Positions 14,760 to 21,637 of a stretch of DNA of 22,127 nucleotides are shown one piece after another. Below the pieces are notes generated by a model. That model saw nothing but the letters and a program-made list of their open reading frames with translations, ran no database searches and was not told where the DNA came from. Every line of letters starts with the position of its first letter. Within the stretch, counting starts at the first letter, position 1. The DNA comes from an uncultured Oscillospiraceae bacterium (GTDB lineage: Bacteria > Bacillota > Clostridia > Oscillospirales > Oscillospiraceae): contig CAKUJA010000035.1 of the NCBI GenBank assembly GCA_934661135.1, positions 1-22,127 on the forward strand, in the 5' to 3' direction. Both the position numbers and the translations under genes were made by a program.

Positions 14760-14799
14760 TTAACTTGGATTTTACATAAAAATTACACGGCATTTAACA
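14760..14799. promoter_or_regulatory. PhoP-box array, 11-bp phased
   Basis: Hexamers TTAACT (14760), TTTACA (14771), ATTACA (14782) and TTTAAC/TTAACA (14793/14794) repeat with 11-bp phasing, the TT(A/T)ACA-N5 pattern of Firmicutes PhoP sites. The array ends nine bases before TATGAT (14809-14814), the probable -10 of the cotransporter gene, which lacks a -35. That position fits activation by PhoP. Confidence 0.7.
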
Positions 14800-14808
14800 T
14801 AGGGGCGT

Positions 14809-14814
14809 TATGAT
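14809..14814 (+). promoter_or_regulatory. -10 element of the Na/Pi cotransporter gene
   Basis: TATGAT lies 31 nt before the TTG start. The -35 position (14786-14791) reads CACGGC, with no resemblance to TTGACA, as expected where a bound activator replaces -35 contacts. Confidence 0.5.
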
Positions 14815-14844
14815 GAGCAGGAATGTGTAGGGGGGACTTGAAAT

Positions 14845-16599
14845 TTGAGCATCACGAATCTGATTTCCCTGCTCAGCGGCATTGCACTGTTCCTGTTTGG
14901 CATGGCGCTGATGGGCGAGGGATTGAAAAAGGTTGCGGGCAACAAGCTGGAAGTGATTTTGTTTCAGCTTACGGGCAGTCCGCTGAAAGGATTTTTGCTT
15001 GGAACCGGCGTGACGGCAGTGATTCAGTCGTCTTCCGCGACATCGGTCATGGTGGTTGGCTTCGTCAACTCCGGGATGATGAAGGTGCGGCAGGCGATCT
15101 CCATTGTCATGGGCGCGATTCTCGGTACGTCGATTACCGGCTGGGTCATCTGCCTTTCGGATCTCGGCGGAGGCGGCGGATGGGTGGATCTGTTCTCGAC
15201 GACAACGCTGACGGGGGTTATTTCCGTGGTTGGCATCGTGCTGCGGATGTTCTCCAAAAGTCAGCCAAAACGTCATATCGGCGATATTCTGATGGGCTTT
15301 GCCGTGCTGATGTTCGGTATGAGCACGATGTCCGGCGCGGTTTCACCGCTGCGGACGAATGAGACATTCCTGCAGATTTTAACGACGTTTTCCAACCCGC
15401 TGTTCGGCATTCTGTTTGGCACGCTGTTTACCTGTGTGCTGCAAAGCGCGTCGGCGGCGGTCGGCATTTTGCAAGCGCTGGCTTCGGCGGGCGTGGTCGA
15501 TTTTTCCGTGGCGCTGCCGATTATCATGGGCATTGCGATCGGCGCGGCGCTTCCGGTGCTGCTCTCGTCCATCGGCGCAAACGTAGACGGCAAGCGGACG
15601 GCCATGGTATATCTGGTCGTCGAGGTGTCGGGTGTTATCTTCTGGGCGCTGGTATTCTATCTGGCAAACGCGATTTTCCGCTTTGACTTTATGAATATGA
15701 CGATGACGAGCGTGTCGATCGCGTTTGTCAATACGCTGTTCCGGTTTGTAAAAGTTGTGATTTTGCTGCCGTTTATTGATGCGATTGAGAAGGTTGTCGA
15801 CTTCCTCGTCAAGGATAAGCCGGTGCAGAGCGCGACCGGAGAGACGATTCAGTTGGAGGAACGCTTCATCCAGCACCCGGCGCTGGCCATTGAGCAGAGC
15901 CGCATCACGATCAACTCTATGGCGGCAGAGGCACAGGAAAACCTTGCCGAAGCGATACGGCTGCTGCACAATTACTCGGAGGAAGGCTACCGCACGGTAG
16001 AGGAAATGGAGAATGTGGTCGACGGCTATGAGGATCGGCTCGGCAGCTATCTTGTGAAGCTGACCGGTCAGGAATTGAGCGCGAAGCAGAATGAGGATGT
16101 ATCGAAGTTCCTGCATACGATCTCGGATTTCGAGCGAATTTCCGACCATGCGCTGAATCTGGCGGATACGGCGCAGGAAATCCATGAGAAGGGGATTGTA
16201 TTCTCCGATGACGCGGCGCGGGAGCTGGATGTGCTGGAAAACGCGCTGGGTGAGATTGTCCATGTGGCGGTCAACGCGTTCATCCGCAACGACCTGACGA
16301 TGGCGTCGCGTGTGGAGCCGCTGGAGGAGCTGATCGACAATCTCTGCGACGAGCTGAAGCTGCACCATGTCGACCGGCTGCAAAAGGGACACTGTACGCT
16401 GCTCAATGGCTTTTTGTTCAATGATCTGCTGACGAACTATGAACGTGTGGCTGACCACTGTTCCAATATCGCGGTGGCAATGATCGAGCTGGAGTCGGAT
16501 TCGTTTGATACGCACCAATATCTGTCCAGCATCAAGGAAATGAAGTCGGATATGTTTGAGCGGTACTATGAGGAATACAGCCAGAAATACCATCTGTAA
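14845..16599 (+). CDS. Na+/phosphate cotransporter (NptA/PNaS family) with PhoU-like tail
   Basis: The product is 584 residues. Residues 1-320 form the membrane transporter with two inverted repeats, each with the family signature: GVTAVIQSSSATSVMV (55-70, QSSSAT at 61-66) and CVLQSASAAVGIL (197-209). Residues about 350-580 are soluble, helical and PhoU-like, with ISDFERISDHALNLAD and LTNYERVADHCSNIA, the metal-binding E/D motifs of PhoU bundles. The protein imports phosphate with sodium; the tail may sense or gate it. The start is a TTG at 14845 with AGGGGGGA (14829-14836) eight bases upstream. It is divergent from phoP-phoR and follows a PhoP-box promoter, so it should be induced by phosphate starvation. 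It ends at a terminator. Confidence 0.93.
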   Translation: MSITNLISLLSGIALFLFGMALMGEGLKKVAGNKLEVILFQLTGSPLKGFLLGTGVTAVIQSSSATSVMVVGFVNSGMMKVRQAISIVMGAILGTSITGWVICLSDLGGGGGWVDLFSTTTLTGVISVVGIVLRMFSKSQPKRHIGDILMGFAVLMFGMSTMSGAVSPLRTNETFLQILTTFSNPLFGILFGTLFTCVLQSASAAVGILQALASAGVVDFSVALPIIMGIAIGAALPVLLSSIGANVDGKRTAMVYLVVEVSGVIFWALVFYLANAIFRFDFMNMTMTSVSIAFVNTLFRFVKVVILLPFIDAIEKVVDFLVKDKPVQSATGETIQLEERFIQHPALAIEQSRITINSMAAEAQENLAEAIRLLHNYSEEGYRTVEEMENVVDGYEDRLGSYLVKLTGQELSAKQNEDVSKFLHTISDFERISDHALNLADTAQEIHEKGIVFSDDAARELDVLENALGEIVHVAVNAFIRNDLTMASRVEPLEELIDNLCDELKLHHVDRLQKGHCTLLNGFLFNDLLTNYERVADHCSNIAVAMIELESDSFDTHQYLSSIKEMKSDMFERYYEEYSQKYHL

Positions 16600-16604
16600 G
16601 CTGG

Positions 16605-16640
16605 AACGCGCGGGTCTCTCAGGGAGACCTGCGCGTTTTG
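16605..16640 (+). terminator. Terminator after the cotransporter gene
   Basis: AACGCGCGGGTCTC (16605-16618) and GAGACCTGCGCGTT (16624-16637) pair fully apart from one G-T wobble, followed by TTG. It overlaps the start of the next promoter region. Confidence 0.75.
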
Positions 16641-16666
16641 CATTTCAGAGAATTCTATGCTAAAAT
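16638..16666 (+). promoter_or_regulatory. Extended -10 promoter of the gluQ-like gene
   Basis: TTGCAT (16638-16643), 17 nt, and TAAAAT (16661-16666) preceded by TGC form an extended -10 promoter 22 nt before the start codon. The string CTATGCTAAAATGGG is nearly repeated in the nfnA promoter. Confidence 0.6.
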
Positions 16667-16687
16667 GGGCGAGAAGGAAGTGAGCAC

Positions 16688-17587
16688 ATGGAGATTGGGC
16701 GATTTGCGCCGAGTCCGAGCGGACGGATGCACCTCGGAAATGTATTTTCGGCGATGCTGGCATGGCTGTCTGTCAGATCCGTAGGCGGAACGATGATTTT
16801 GCGCATTGAAGATCTGGACCCGGATCGGTGCAGACCGGAATATGCGGAGCAGCTCAAGCGCGACCTCGAATGGCTTGGCCTTGGCTGGGATACGGAGCAG
16901 ACGCCGCAGTCGCAGCGGACGCAGGCGTATGCCGCGGCATTTGCAAAGCTGGATACGTATCCCTGCTATTGCAGCAGAAATGAGCTGCACGCGGCATCTG
17001 CGCCGCACGCGTCGGATGGGACAGTGATCTATGCCGGGACGTGCCGGAATCTGACGGATGCGGAGCGCGCGGCAAAAACAAGAAGGCCGGCGTGGCGCGT
17101 ACGCGTACCGGAGGAGGAAATCATGTTCGTGGACGGCTTGCAGGGGGAAGTGCGTGAAAATCTGGCGCGGGAGTGCGGCGACTTTATTCTGCGGCGGTCG
17201 GACGGCGTGTACGCCTATCAATTAGCGGTTGTGGTGGACGATGCGGCGGGCGGCGTGACACAGGTGGTGCGCGGGGCGGATCTGCTGCGGTCTACACCGC
17301 GGCAGCTCTGGCTGCAAGCACAGCTTGGGCTTGCCCATCCGTGCTATTACCATGTGCCGCTGCTCTGTGCACCGGATGGGCGGAGACTCAGCAAGCGGGA
17401 GCACGATCTGGATCTCGGCGCGCTGCGGCAGACGCAGACCGCGGAGCAGCTTTTGGGGAAGCTGGCGTATTTGGCGGGGATTTTGGAAACACCGGAGCCG
17501 GCTGAAGCGGCGGAATTGGCGCGTGTGTTCGACTGGAAGCACGTTTTAACCAAAAATATTTCAACAAATTCGGTATTTTTCCACTGA
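16688..17587 (+). CDS. gluQ: Glutamyl-Q tRNA(Asp) synthetase-like protein
   Basis: The product is 299 residues, a glutamyl-tRNA synthetase catalytic core without the C-terminal anticodon-binding domain, as in GluQ (YadB). It has RFAPSPSGRMHLGN (5-18) with the HIGH-equivalent HLGN, RIEDLDPDR (39-47), a zinc site formed by C93, C95, Y115 and C119 (CYC and YAGTC), and the KMSKS-equivalent RRLSKR (232-237). GluQ attaches glutamate to queuosine at position 34 of tRNA(Asp). ATG 16688 follows AAGGAAG. It has its own extended -10 promoter between two terminator-like or promoter regions, so it is probably monocistronic. The last about 15 residues are low in conservation and may vary. A truncated GltX is less likely, since the domain ends cleanly. 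Confidence 0.92.
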   Translation: MEIGRFAPSPSGRMHLGNVFSAMLAWLSVRSVGGTMILRIEDLDPDRCRPEYAEQLKRDLEWLGLGWDTEQTPQSQRTQAYAAAFAKLDTYPCYCSRNELHAASAPHASDGTVIYAGTCRNLTDAERAAKTRRPAWRVRVPEEEIMFVDGLQGEVRENLARECGDFILRRSDGVYAYQLAVVVDDAAGGVTQVVRGADLLRSTPRQLWLQAQLGLAHPCYYHVPLLCAPDGRRLSKREHDLDLGALRQTQTAEQLLGKLAYLAGILETPEPAEAAELARVFDWKHVLTKNISTNSVFFH

Positions 17588-17593
17588 TAGGAT

Positions 17594-17622
17594 TTGCAAA
17601 TAATCACACTCTATGCTAGAAT
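17594..17622 (+). promoter_or_regulatory. Extended -10 promoter of nfnAB
   Basis: TTGCAA (17594-17599), 17 nt and TAGAAT (17617-17622) preceded by TGC lie about 80 nt upstream of the nfnA start. The 80-nt leader holds no clear attenuator that I can find. Confidence 0.65.
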
Positions 17623-17701
17623 GGGAATGTTGGAAAACAAGCGTGATATAGATGCACCAATTGGCGCAATATTACGACAAATGAAGGGATGAGCAAACAC
17701 T

Positions 17702-18556
17702 ATGTACAAAATCGTATGTAAGAAGGAACTCAATTCCGCTGTCACCTATATGGAGATCGAAGCTCCGTTTGTGGCGCGGAAGGCGAAAGCCGGCCAGTTC
17801 ATTATCTTCCGCGTGGACGACAAGTCGGAGCGCGTGCCGCTGACAATTGCGGGATACGACCGCGAGAAGGGCACCGTTGCAATTATCTTCCAGAAGGTCG
17901 GCCTGTCGACCGAGCTGCTTGGCGGCATGAATGAGGGTGACTACATTCAGGACTTTGTCGGTCCGCTTGGCAAGCCGACGGATGTCGAGGGCAAGAAGCG
18001 CGTTTGCGTAGTCGGCGGCGGCGTTGGCTGTGCGATTGCGTATCCGTCTGCGAAGGCATTTAAGGAAGCGGGCGTTGAGACTGACGTCATCGTTGGTTTC
18101 CGAAACAAAGACATCGTCATTCTTGAGGACGAGTTCAAGTCCGCGTGCGACAATCTGTATCTGATGACCGACGACGGCTCCTACGGCGAAAAAGGCTTCG
18201 TTACGGTGAAGCTCCAGCAGCTCCTCGAGAGCGGGAAGCAGTATGACGAAGTGCTCGCCATCGGGCCGATTCCGATGATGAAGTTTGTCTCCCAGACTAC
18301 GAAGCCGTTTGGCGTCAAAACGATTGTTTCGCTGAACCCGATCATGGTCGACGGTACCGGTATGTGCGGCGGCTGTCGTGTGACGGTTGGCGGCGAAGTC
18401 AAATTTGCGTGTGTCGACGGCCCGGACTTCGACGGCCACCAGGTCGACTACGCCGAACTGATGAACCGCAACGGCGTCTATCGGGAGCGCGAGGCAGAGG
18501 TTCGTCAGAGCCACAAGTGCCGCATTGAGAAGCTCGGCGAAGAGCTCATCAAGTAA
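17702..18556 (+). CDS. nfnA: NfnA-like FAD/NAD(H)-binding subunit (sulfide/dihydroorotate dehydrogenase-like)
   Basis: The product is 284 residues in the ferredoxin-NADP-reductase fold: an FAD-binding barrel with RVPLTIAG (44-51), a NAD(H)-binding part starting at VVGGGVGCAIAYPSAKAF (103-120), and a C-terminal [2Fe-2S] site with C222, C225, C237 and probably D217 as ligands (VDGTGMCGGC and FACVDGPDFDGH). With NfnB it forms the NADH-dependent reduced-ferredoxin:NADP+ oxidoreductase, which couples ferredoxin and NADH oxidation to NADP+ reduction by electron bifurcation in fermenting Clostridia. ATG 17702 is 80 nt after the promoter. nfnB starts 15 nt after its stop. Codons end in C far more often than in the neighbours, a sign of high expression. 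A SudB-type role is the alternative. Confidence 0.9.
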   Translation: MYKIVCKKELNSAVTYMEIEAPFVARKAKAGQFIIFRVDDKSERVPLTIAGYDREKGTVAIIFQKVGLSTELLGGMNEGDYIQDFVGPLGKPTDVEGKKRVCVVGGGVGCAIAYPSAKAFKEAGVETDVIVGFRNKDIVILEDEFKSACDNLYLMTDDGSYGEKGFVTVKLQQLLESGKQYDEVLAIGPIPMMKFVSQTTKPFGVKTIVSLNPIMVDGTGMCGGCRVTVGGEVKFACVDGPDFDGHQVDYAELMNRNGVYREREAEVRQSHKCRIEKLGEELIK

Positions 18557-18571
18557 GGGAGGAACGGAACA

Positions 18572-19957
18572 ATGGCTAATATGCAGATGACAAAGACTCC
18601 GATGCCGGAGCAGGACGCCAACGTCCGTAACCATAATTTCAAAGAAGTCACGCTGGGCTATACCGCAGAGATGGCTGTGAATGAGGCCAAGCGCTGCTTG
18701 CAGTGCAAGAAGCCGCAGTGCATCGAGGGATGCCCGGTCAATATCCGGATTCCGGAATTCATCGCCAAGGTCGCTGAGGGCGATTTTGCCGGTGCATACG
18801 AAGTGATTACCTCTACGAATGCGCTGCCCGCGCTGTCCGGCCGTGTCTGTCCGCAGGAAACGCAGTGCGAGAGCAAGTGCGTGCGCGGTGTGAAGGGTGA
18901 GCCGGTTGCCATCGGCCGCTTGGAGCGCTTCGTTGCCGACTGGTATCGTGAAAACGTCAATGCCATGCCCGAGAAGGTCGCGTCCAACGGCATCAAGGTT
19001 GCGGTTGTCGGTTCCGGTCCGTCCGGACTGACCTGCGCATCCGAGTTGGCCAAGAAGGGGTATCAGGTTTCGATCTTTGAAGCACTGCACACTGCCGGCG
19101 GCGTTTTGGTCTACGGCATTCCGGAATTCCGTCTGCCGAAGGCGATCGTGGCCAACGAGGTTGAAAAGCTGAAGGCGCAGGGCGTCGAGGTTATGACAGA
19201 TATGGTCATCGGCAAGGTTCTCTCGATCGACGATCTGTTTGAGATGGGCTACAAGGCCGTGTTCGTGGGCTCCGGTGCCGGCCTGCCGATGTTCATGCAC
19301 ATTCCGGGCGAAGCGCTCAAGGGCGTCTGCTCCGCGAATGAATATCTGACCCGTATCAACCTGATGAAGGCGTACAAGGAAGAATACGACACCCCGATTC
19401 TCGTCAGCCACGCGGCGGCAATTGTCGGCGGCGGCAACGTCGCAATGGACGCGGCTCGCTGCGCCAAGCGCATGGGCGCGGAGAAGGTGTACATCGTCTA
19501 CCGCCGCGGCGAGGCCGAAATGCCGGCTCGTCTGGAGGAGCAGCACCACGCGAAGGAGGAGGGCATCGAGTTTATGACCCTCACGAACCCCGTCGAAATC
19601 CTCGGCGGCGAGGATGGCCGCGTGAACGGCATGAAGTGCATCAAGATGGAGCTGGGCGAGCCTGACGCATCCGGCCGCCGCCGTCCGATCCCGGTCGAGG
19701 GCAGCGAATTTGTGCTGGATGTCGATACGGTCATCATGTCCCTTGGCACGAGCCCGAACCCGCTGATCCGTTCCACTACCCCGGGTCTTGAGACGAACAA
19801 GAAGGGCGGCATCATCGTCGACGAGAACGAGATGTCTACCCGCGAGAACGTCTTTGCCGGCGGCGATGCCGTCACCGGTGCGGCCACCGTCATTCTGGCG
19901 ATGGGCGCTGGCAAGAAGGCTGCGGAAGCGATCGACCGCAAGCTGCAAAACAAGTAA
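18572..19957 (+). CDS. nfnB: NfnB-like, glutamate-synthase-small-chain-type flavoprotein
   Basis: The product is 461 residues. The N-terminal ferredoxin-like domain holds the cysteines of two [4Fe-4S] clusters: CLQCKKPQCIEGCP (42-55) and C93, C99, C103. FAD binds at VAVVGSGPSGLTCASELAKK (143-162), NADPH at AIVGGGNVAMDAARCAKR (283-300), and the C-terminal FAGGDAVTGAATVILAMGAG closes the FAD site. It is the NADPH- and ferredoxin-reacting subunit of Nfn; stand-alone relatives are annotated as GltA/GltD. Pairing with nfnA at 15-nt distance favours Nfn over glutamate synthase, for which no large-chain gene is here. ATG 18572 follows GGGAGG. It shares the C-ending codon bias of nfnA. A terminator follows. 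Confidence 0.92.
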   Translation: MANMQMTKTPMPEQDANVRNHNFKEVTLGYTAEMAVNEAKRCLQCKKPQCIEGCPVNIRIPEFIAKVAEGDFAGAYEVITSTNALPALSGRVCPQETQCESKCVRGVKGEPVAIGRLERFVADWYRENVNAMPEKVASNGIKVAVVGSGPSGLTCASELAKKGYQVSIFEALHTAGGVLVYGIPEFRLPKAIVANEVEKLKAQGVEVMTDMVIGKVLSIDDLFEMGYKAVFVGSGAGLPMFMHIPGEALKGVCSANEYLTRINLMKAYKEEYDTPILVSHAAAIVGGGNVAMDAARCAKRMGAEKVYIVYRRGEAEMPARLEEQHHAKEEGIEFMTLTNPVEILGGEDGRVNGMKCIKMELGEPDASGRRRPIPVEGSEFVLDVDTVIMSLGTSPNPLIRSTTPGLETNKKGGIIVDENEMSTRENVFAGGDAVTGAATVILAMGAGKKAAEAIDRKLQNK

Positions 19958-19964
19958 AGATAAC

Positions 19965-20000
19965 GCGCGCCGCCGATTCCGGCGGCGCGCTTCCAATTTT
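19965..20000 (+). terminator. Terminator after nfnB
   Basis: GCGCGCCGCC (19965-19974) and GGCGGCGCGC (19981-19990) form a perfect 10-bp all-GC stem with a 6-nt loop and a tail TTCCAATTTT. It overlaps the leader of the next gene, so read-through could feed it. Confidence 0.7.
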
Positions 20001-20012
20001 GAGGAACTGAGA

Positions 20013-20504
20013 ATGCAAGAGATCAAAGTCAGAGCCTATACGGCGCAGGATGTGCCGGAGCTGGTAAGAATCTGGAACGAGGTTGTTGAGGACGGCGTGG
20101 CGTTCCCGCAGGAGGAGCTGCTGGACGCGCGCAGCGGCGCGGAGTTCTTCGCGGCGCAGACGTATACGGCGGTTGCAGAGGGAGGAGATGGGAAAATTTA
20201 TGGCCTATACATCCTCCATCCGAACAATGTGGGGCGCTGCGGACATATCTGCAACGCCAGCTATGCCGTGGAGCGGAGGACGCGCGGATTGCACATCGGC
20301 GAAAAGCTGGTGTCGGACTGCCTGGCACAGGGCAAGGCGCATGGGTTTTCCATTCTGCAATTTAATGCGGTTGTGGCGACGAATGTCCATGCGCGGCATC
20401 TCTATGAGCGGCTGGGATTCCGGCAGCTTGGCGTGATTCCTGGGGGATTCCGCATGAAGGACGGGCATTTTGAGGACATCTGCCCCTACTATCATCTATT
20501 ATAA
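20013..20504 (+). CDS. GNAT-family N-acetyltransferase
   Basis: The product is 163 residues, one GNAT domain. RAYTAQDVPELVRIWNEV near the N-terminus, ASYAVERRTRGLHIGEKL with the R/GxxG acetyl-CoA loop, and NVHARHLYERLGF near the C-terminus are the standard elements of the fold. The acceptor substrate cannot be read from sequence; ribosomal, small-amine and antibiotic acceptors all occur in this family. ATG 20013 follows GAGGA seven bases upstream. It starts just past the nfnB terminator; I see no clear promoter in the 55-nt gap, so it may depend on read-through. It ends in a long bidirectional hairpin. Confidence 0.88.
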   Translation: MQEIKVRAYTAQDVPELVRIWNEVVEDGVAFPQEELLDARSGAEFFAAQTYTAVAEGGDGKIYGLYILHPNNVGRCGHICNASYAVERRTRGLHIGEKLVSDCLAQGKAHGFSILQFNAVVATNVHARHLYERLGFRQLGVIPGGFRMKDGHFEDICPYYHLL

Positions 20505-20506
20505 GG

Positions 20507-20576
20507 AAAGCCGCACCGCTCAAGTAACCGATGATTCAATCGGCTGCGGTTACTCAAGGCGGCGCGGTTTTATTTT
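20507..20576. terminator. Bidirectional terminator between the GNAT and second XRE genes
   Basis: AAGCCGCACCGCTCAAGTAACCG on the left and the complementary CGGTTACTCAAGGCGGCGC on the right form a long imperfect stem, with CGAT/ATCG at the tip. Rightward it runs into TTTTATTTT. Leftward it follows the XRE stop at 20570, whose TAA lies inside the T-run. Confidence 0.7.
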
Positions 20577-20803
20577 GGGTATGGCGTCTTGTTTGTGGTG
20601 CGGCCAAGCAGATAGTCGACACTGACACCGTAGAAATCAGCGAGTTTCAGAAGTGCGTCAACAGAGTAATTCAGGACGCCGATCTCATATTGGGAATAGG
20701 TGTTTTGGCTGATGTTCAGCAGCTTGGCAATCTGCTGCTGCGTGTAATTATGGTCAATTCGCAGGTTGCGGATATTCTCAAATTTCAGGATTTCTTCTCG
20801 CAT
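20570..20803 (-). CDS. XRE (Cro/CI) family regulator, module B
   Basis: The product is 77 residues from ATG 20803: EILKFENIRNLRIDHNYTQQ, then QIAKLLNISQNTYSQYEIG, the helix-turn-helix, and VDALLKLADFYGVSVDYLLG, the classic Cro/CI tail. The frame extends to 20848, but the upstream part is not typical of the family. The GGTGATTGT before ATG 20803 resembles the site of module A (GGTGATTTT). It is divergent from the small-protein gene at 20893, with two ATCTG/CAGAT-type inverted repeats in the gap, so it is probably an autoregulating repressor. Its sequence is only distantly similar to module A's regulator. Confidence 0.88.
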   Translation of the reverse strand: MREEILKFENIRNLRIDHNYTQQQIAKLLNISQNTYSQYEIGVLNYSVDALLKLADFYGVSVDYLLGRTTNKTPYPK

Positions 20804-20826
20804 ACAATCACCACACCGACGATACA

Positions 20827-20873
20827 ATATCTGAAAAGAAGATATCACATTTTATCTGAATTCCAGATAAAAT
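20827..20873. promoter_or_regulatory. Candidate operators of XRE module B
   Basis: ATTTTATCTG (20849-20858) and CAGATAAAAT (20864-20873) form a perfect 10-bp inverted repeat around AATTC. A second, weaker one, ATATCT (20827-20832) with AGATAT (20840-20845), lies beside it. The shared half-site is (T)ATCTG. TAAAAT (20868-20873), a possible -10 of the small-protein gene, is inside the larger palindrome. Confidence 0.55.
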
Positions 20874-20892
20874 ATTTGAGGGAGGTGTCAAT

Positions 20893-21045
20893 ATGGATTA
20901 CAAAAGAATGTATGCACTTTTGTGCGGCGCAATTTCTGATGCACTGGATTTGCTGCCGGCATCGGCTAAAACGGCGCGTGCGAGATGGGAATTGGAACAG
21001 GCGCTTCATACGATGGAGGAGCTTTACATGCAGAGCGAGGAATAA
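20893..21045 (+). CDS. Small protein, module B (50 residues), paralogue of the one at 6790
   Basis: The frame starts at ATG 20893, seven bases after GGAGG (20881-20885), and ends in TAA at 21043-21045. The product begins MDYKRMYALLCGAISDALDL and ends in EELYMQSEE; it is acidic at the end and has no membrane helix or signal peptide. It matches the 57-residue protein at 6790-6963 over most of its length (DY, YA-LCGAI-D-L, then a helix with E-LY), and both face an XRE gene. The CBS-pair gene follows 53 nt downstream in the same direction. Function is unknown; a regulator partner or anti-repressor is a guess. Confidence 0.78.
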   Translation: MDYKRMYALLCGAISDALDLLPASAKTARARWELEQALHTMEELYMQSEE

Positions 21046-21098
21046 ATTTTCTTGAAATGGACAGACTTTCCACAAGACGGAATTGTGGAGGGAAGGCC

Positions 21099-21533
21099 AT
21101 GAAGGTAAAAGATTGCATGACGCTGCACGCAGTCAGCGTCGGGGCGCAGGAACCGGTCGCGGTTGCTGCGCGGCTGATGGCACGGTATAATTTGGGAATG
21201 CTGCCGGTAGTGGCGCAAAATGGGGGACTGGCCGGCGTAGTGACGGATCGGGATCTGGTGCTGCGCTGCGTTGCGGGCAACCGGAATGCGTCGGAACTGC
21301 CGGTGGAGCGTGTGATGAGCAACCGCGTGATTTCGGTTTCTCCGGAGGATAATATGGCTTACGCGGCGTCGCTCATGGCGCGGGAGCGCGTGCGGCGGCT
21401 GCCGGTTGCGGCGAACGGACAGCTTGTGGGAATGATCTCGCTTGGCGATCTGGCACGGCAGGAGGACTATGCGATGGAAGCAGGAGAATGCCTTGCAGCG
21501 GTCTGCACGTCAGTGCGCCGGGCGGAGCATTGA
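21099..21533 (+). CDS. CBS-domain pair protein
   Basis: The product is 144 residues made of two CBS domains: about 1-60 (MKVKDCMTLHAVSVGAQEPV, then GLAGVVTDRDLVLR) and 70-122 (RVMSNRVISVSPEDNMAYAA, then QLVGMISLGDLAR). Each carries the usual V/I-x-D/G-D-L end motif. Tandem CBS pairs form a Bateman module that binds adenosine nucleotides or SAM and regulates other proteins; as a stand-alone protein its target is unknown. ATG 21099 follows GGAGGG (21087-21092). It is probably cotranscribed with the small protein at 20893. An inverted repeat TCCACAA/TTGTGGA (21069-21075, 21083-21089) touches the ribosome site. The C-terminal tail (123-144) is not conserved. Confidence 0.9.
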   Translation: MKVKDCMTLHAVSVGAQEPVAVAARLMARYNLGMLPVVAQNGGLAGVVTDRDLVLRCVAGNRNASELPVERVMSNRVISVSPEDNMAYAASLMARERVRRLPVAANGQLVGMISLGDLARQEDYAMEAGECLAAVCTSVRRAEH

Positions 21534-21535
21534 AT

Positions 21536-21590
21536 TGCGGCACGGACTCGAAAGATCACGGAGAAAACTATATTTTTTGCCGCATTTTTT
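21536..21590 (+). terminator. Possible terminator of the CBS gene
   Basis: TGCGGCA (21536-21542) pairs with TGCCGCA (21578-21584) followed by TTTTTT (21585-21590). The 35-nt loop is large, so strength is uncertain. Confidence 0.4.
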
Positions 21591-21602
21591 GTAAAAAAGT
21601 GT

Positions 21603-21631
21603 TTGACAGATGGTGAACCGACTGTTATAAT
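21603..21631 (+). promoter_or_regulatory. Consensus promoter of the rplU operon
   Basis: A perfect TTGACA (21603-21608), 17-nt spacer and perfect TATAAT (21626-21631). This is the strongest promoter in the window, as expected for ribosomal protein genes. Confidence 0.85.
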
Positions 21632-21637
21632 AATCAG

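Noticed and set aside
14029..14793. Longer phoP product starting at 14793
   Set aside because: The extra 30 residues overlap the PhoP boxes, are not part of the receiver fold, and ATG 14703 has GGAGG at ideal distance.
17623..17701. Riboswitch or attenuator in the nfnA leader
   Set aside because: The 80-nt leader has no strong paired stem followed by a T-run and no motif of a known riboswitch that I recognise.
17672..20026. Very long open frame (784 codons) antisense to nfnAB
   Set aside because: It is a shadow of the strongly biased codons of nfnA/nfnB. The product is histidine-, arginine- and leucine-rich without a recognisable domain, and no ribosome site precedes it.
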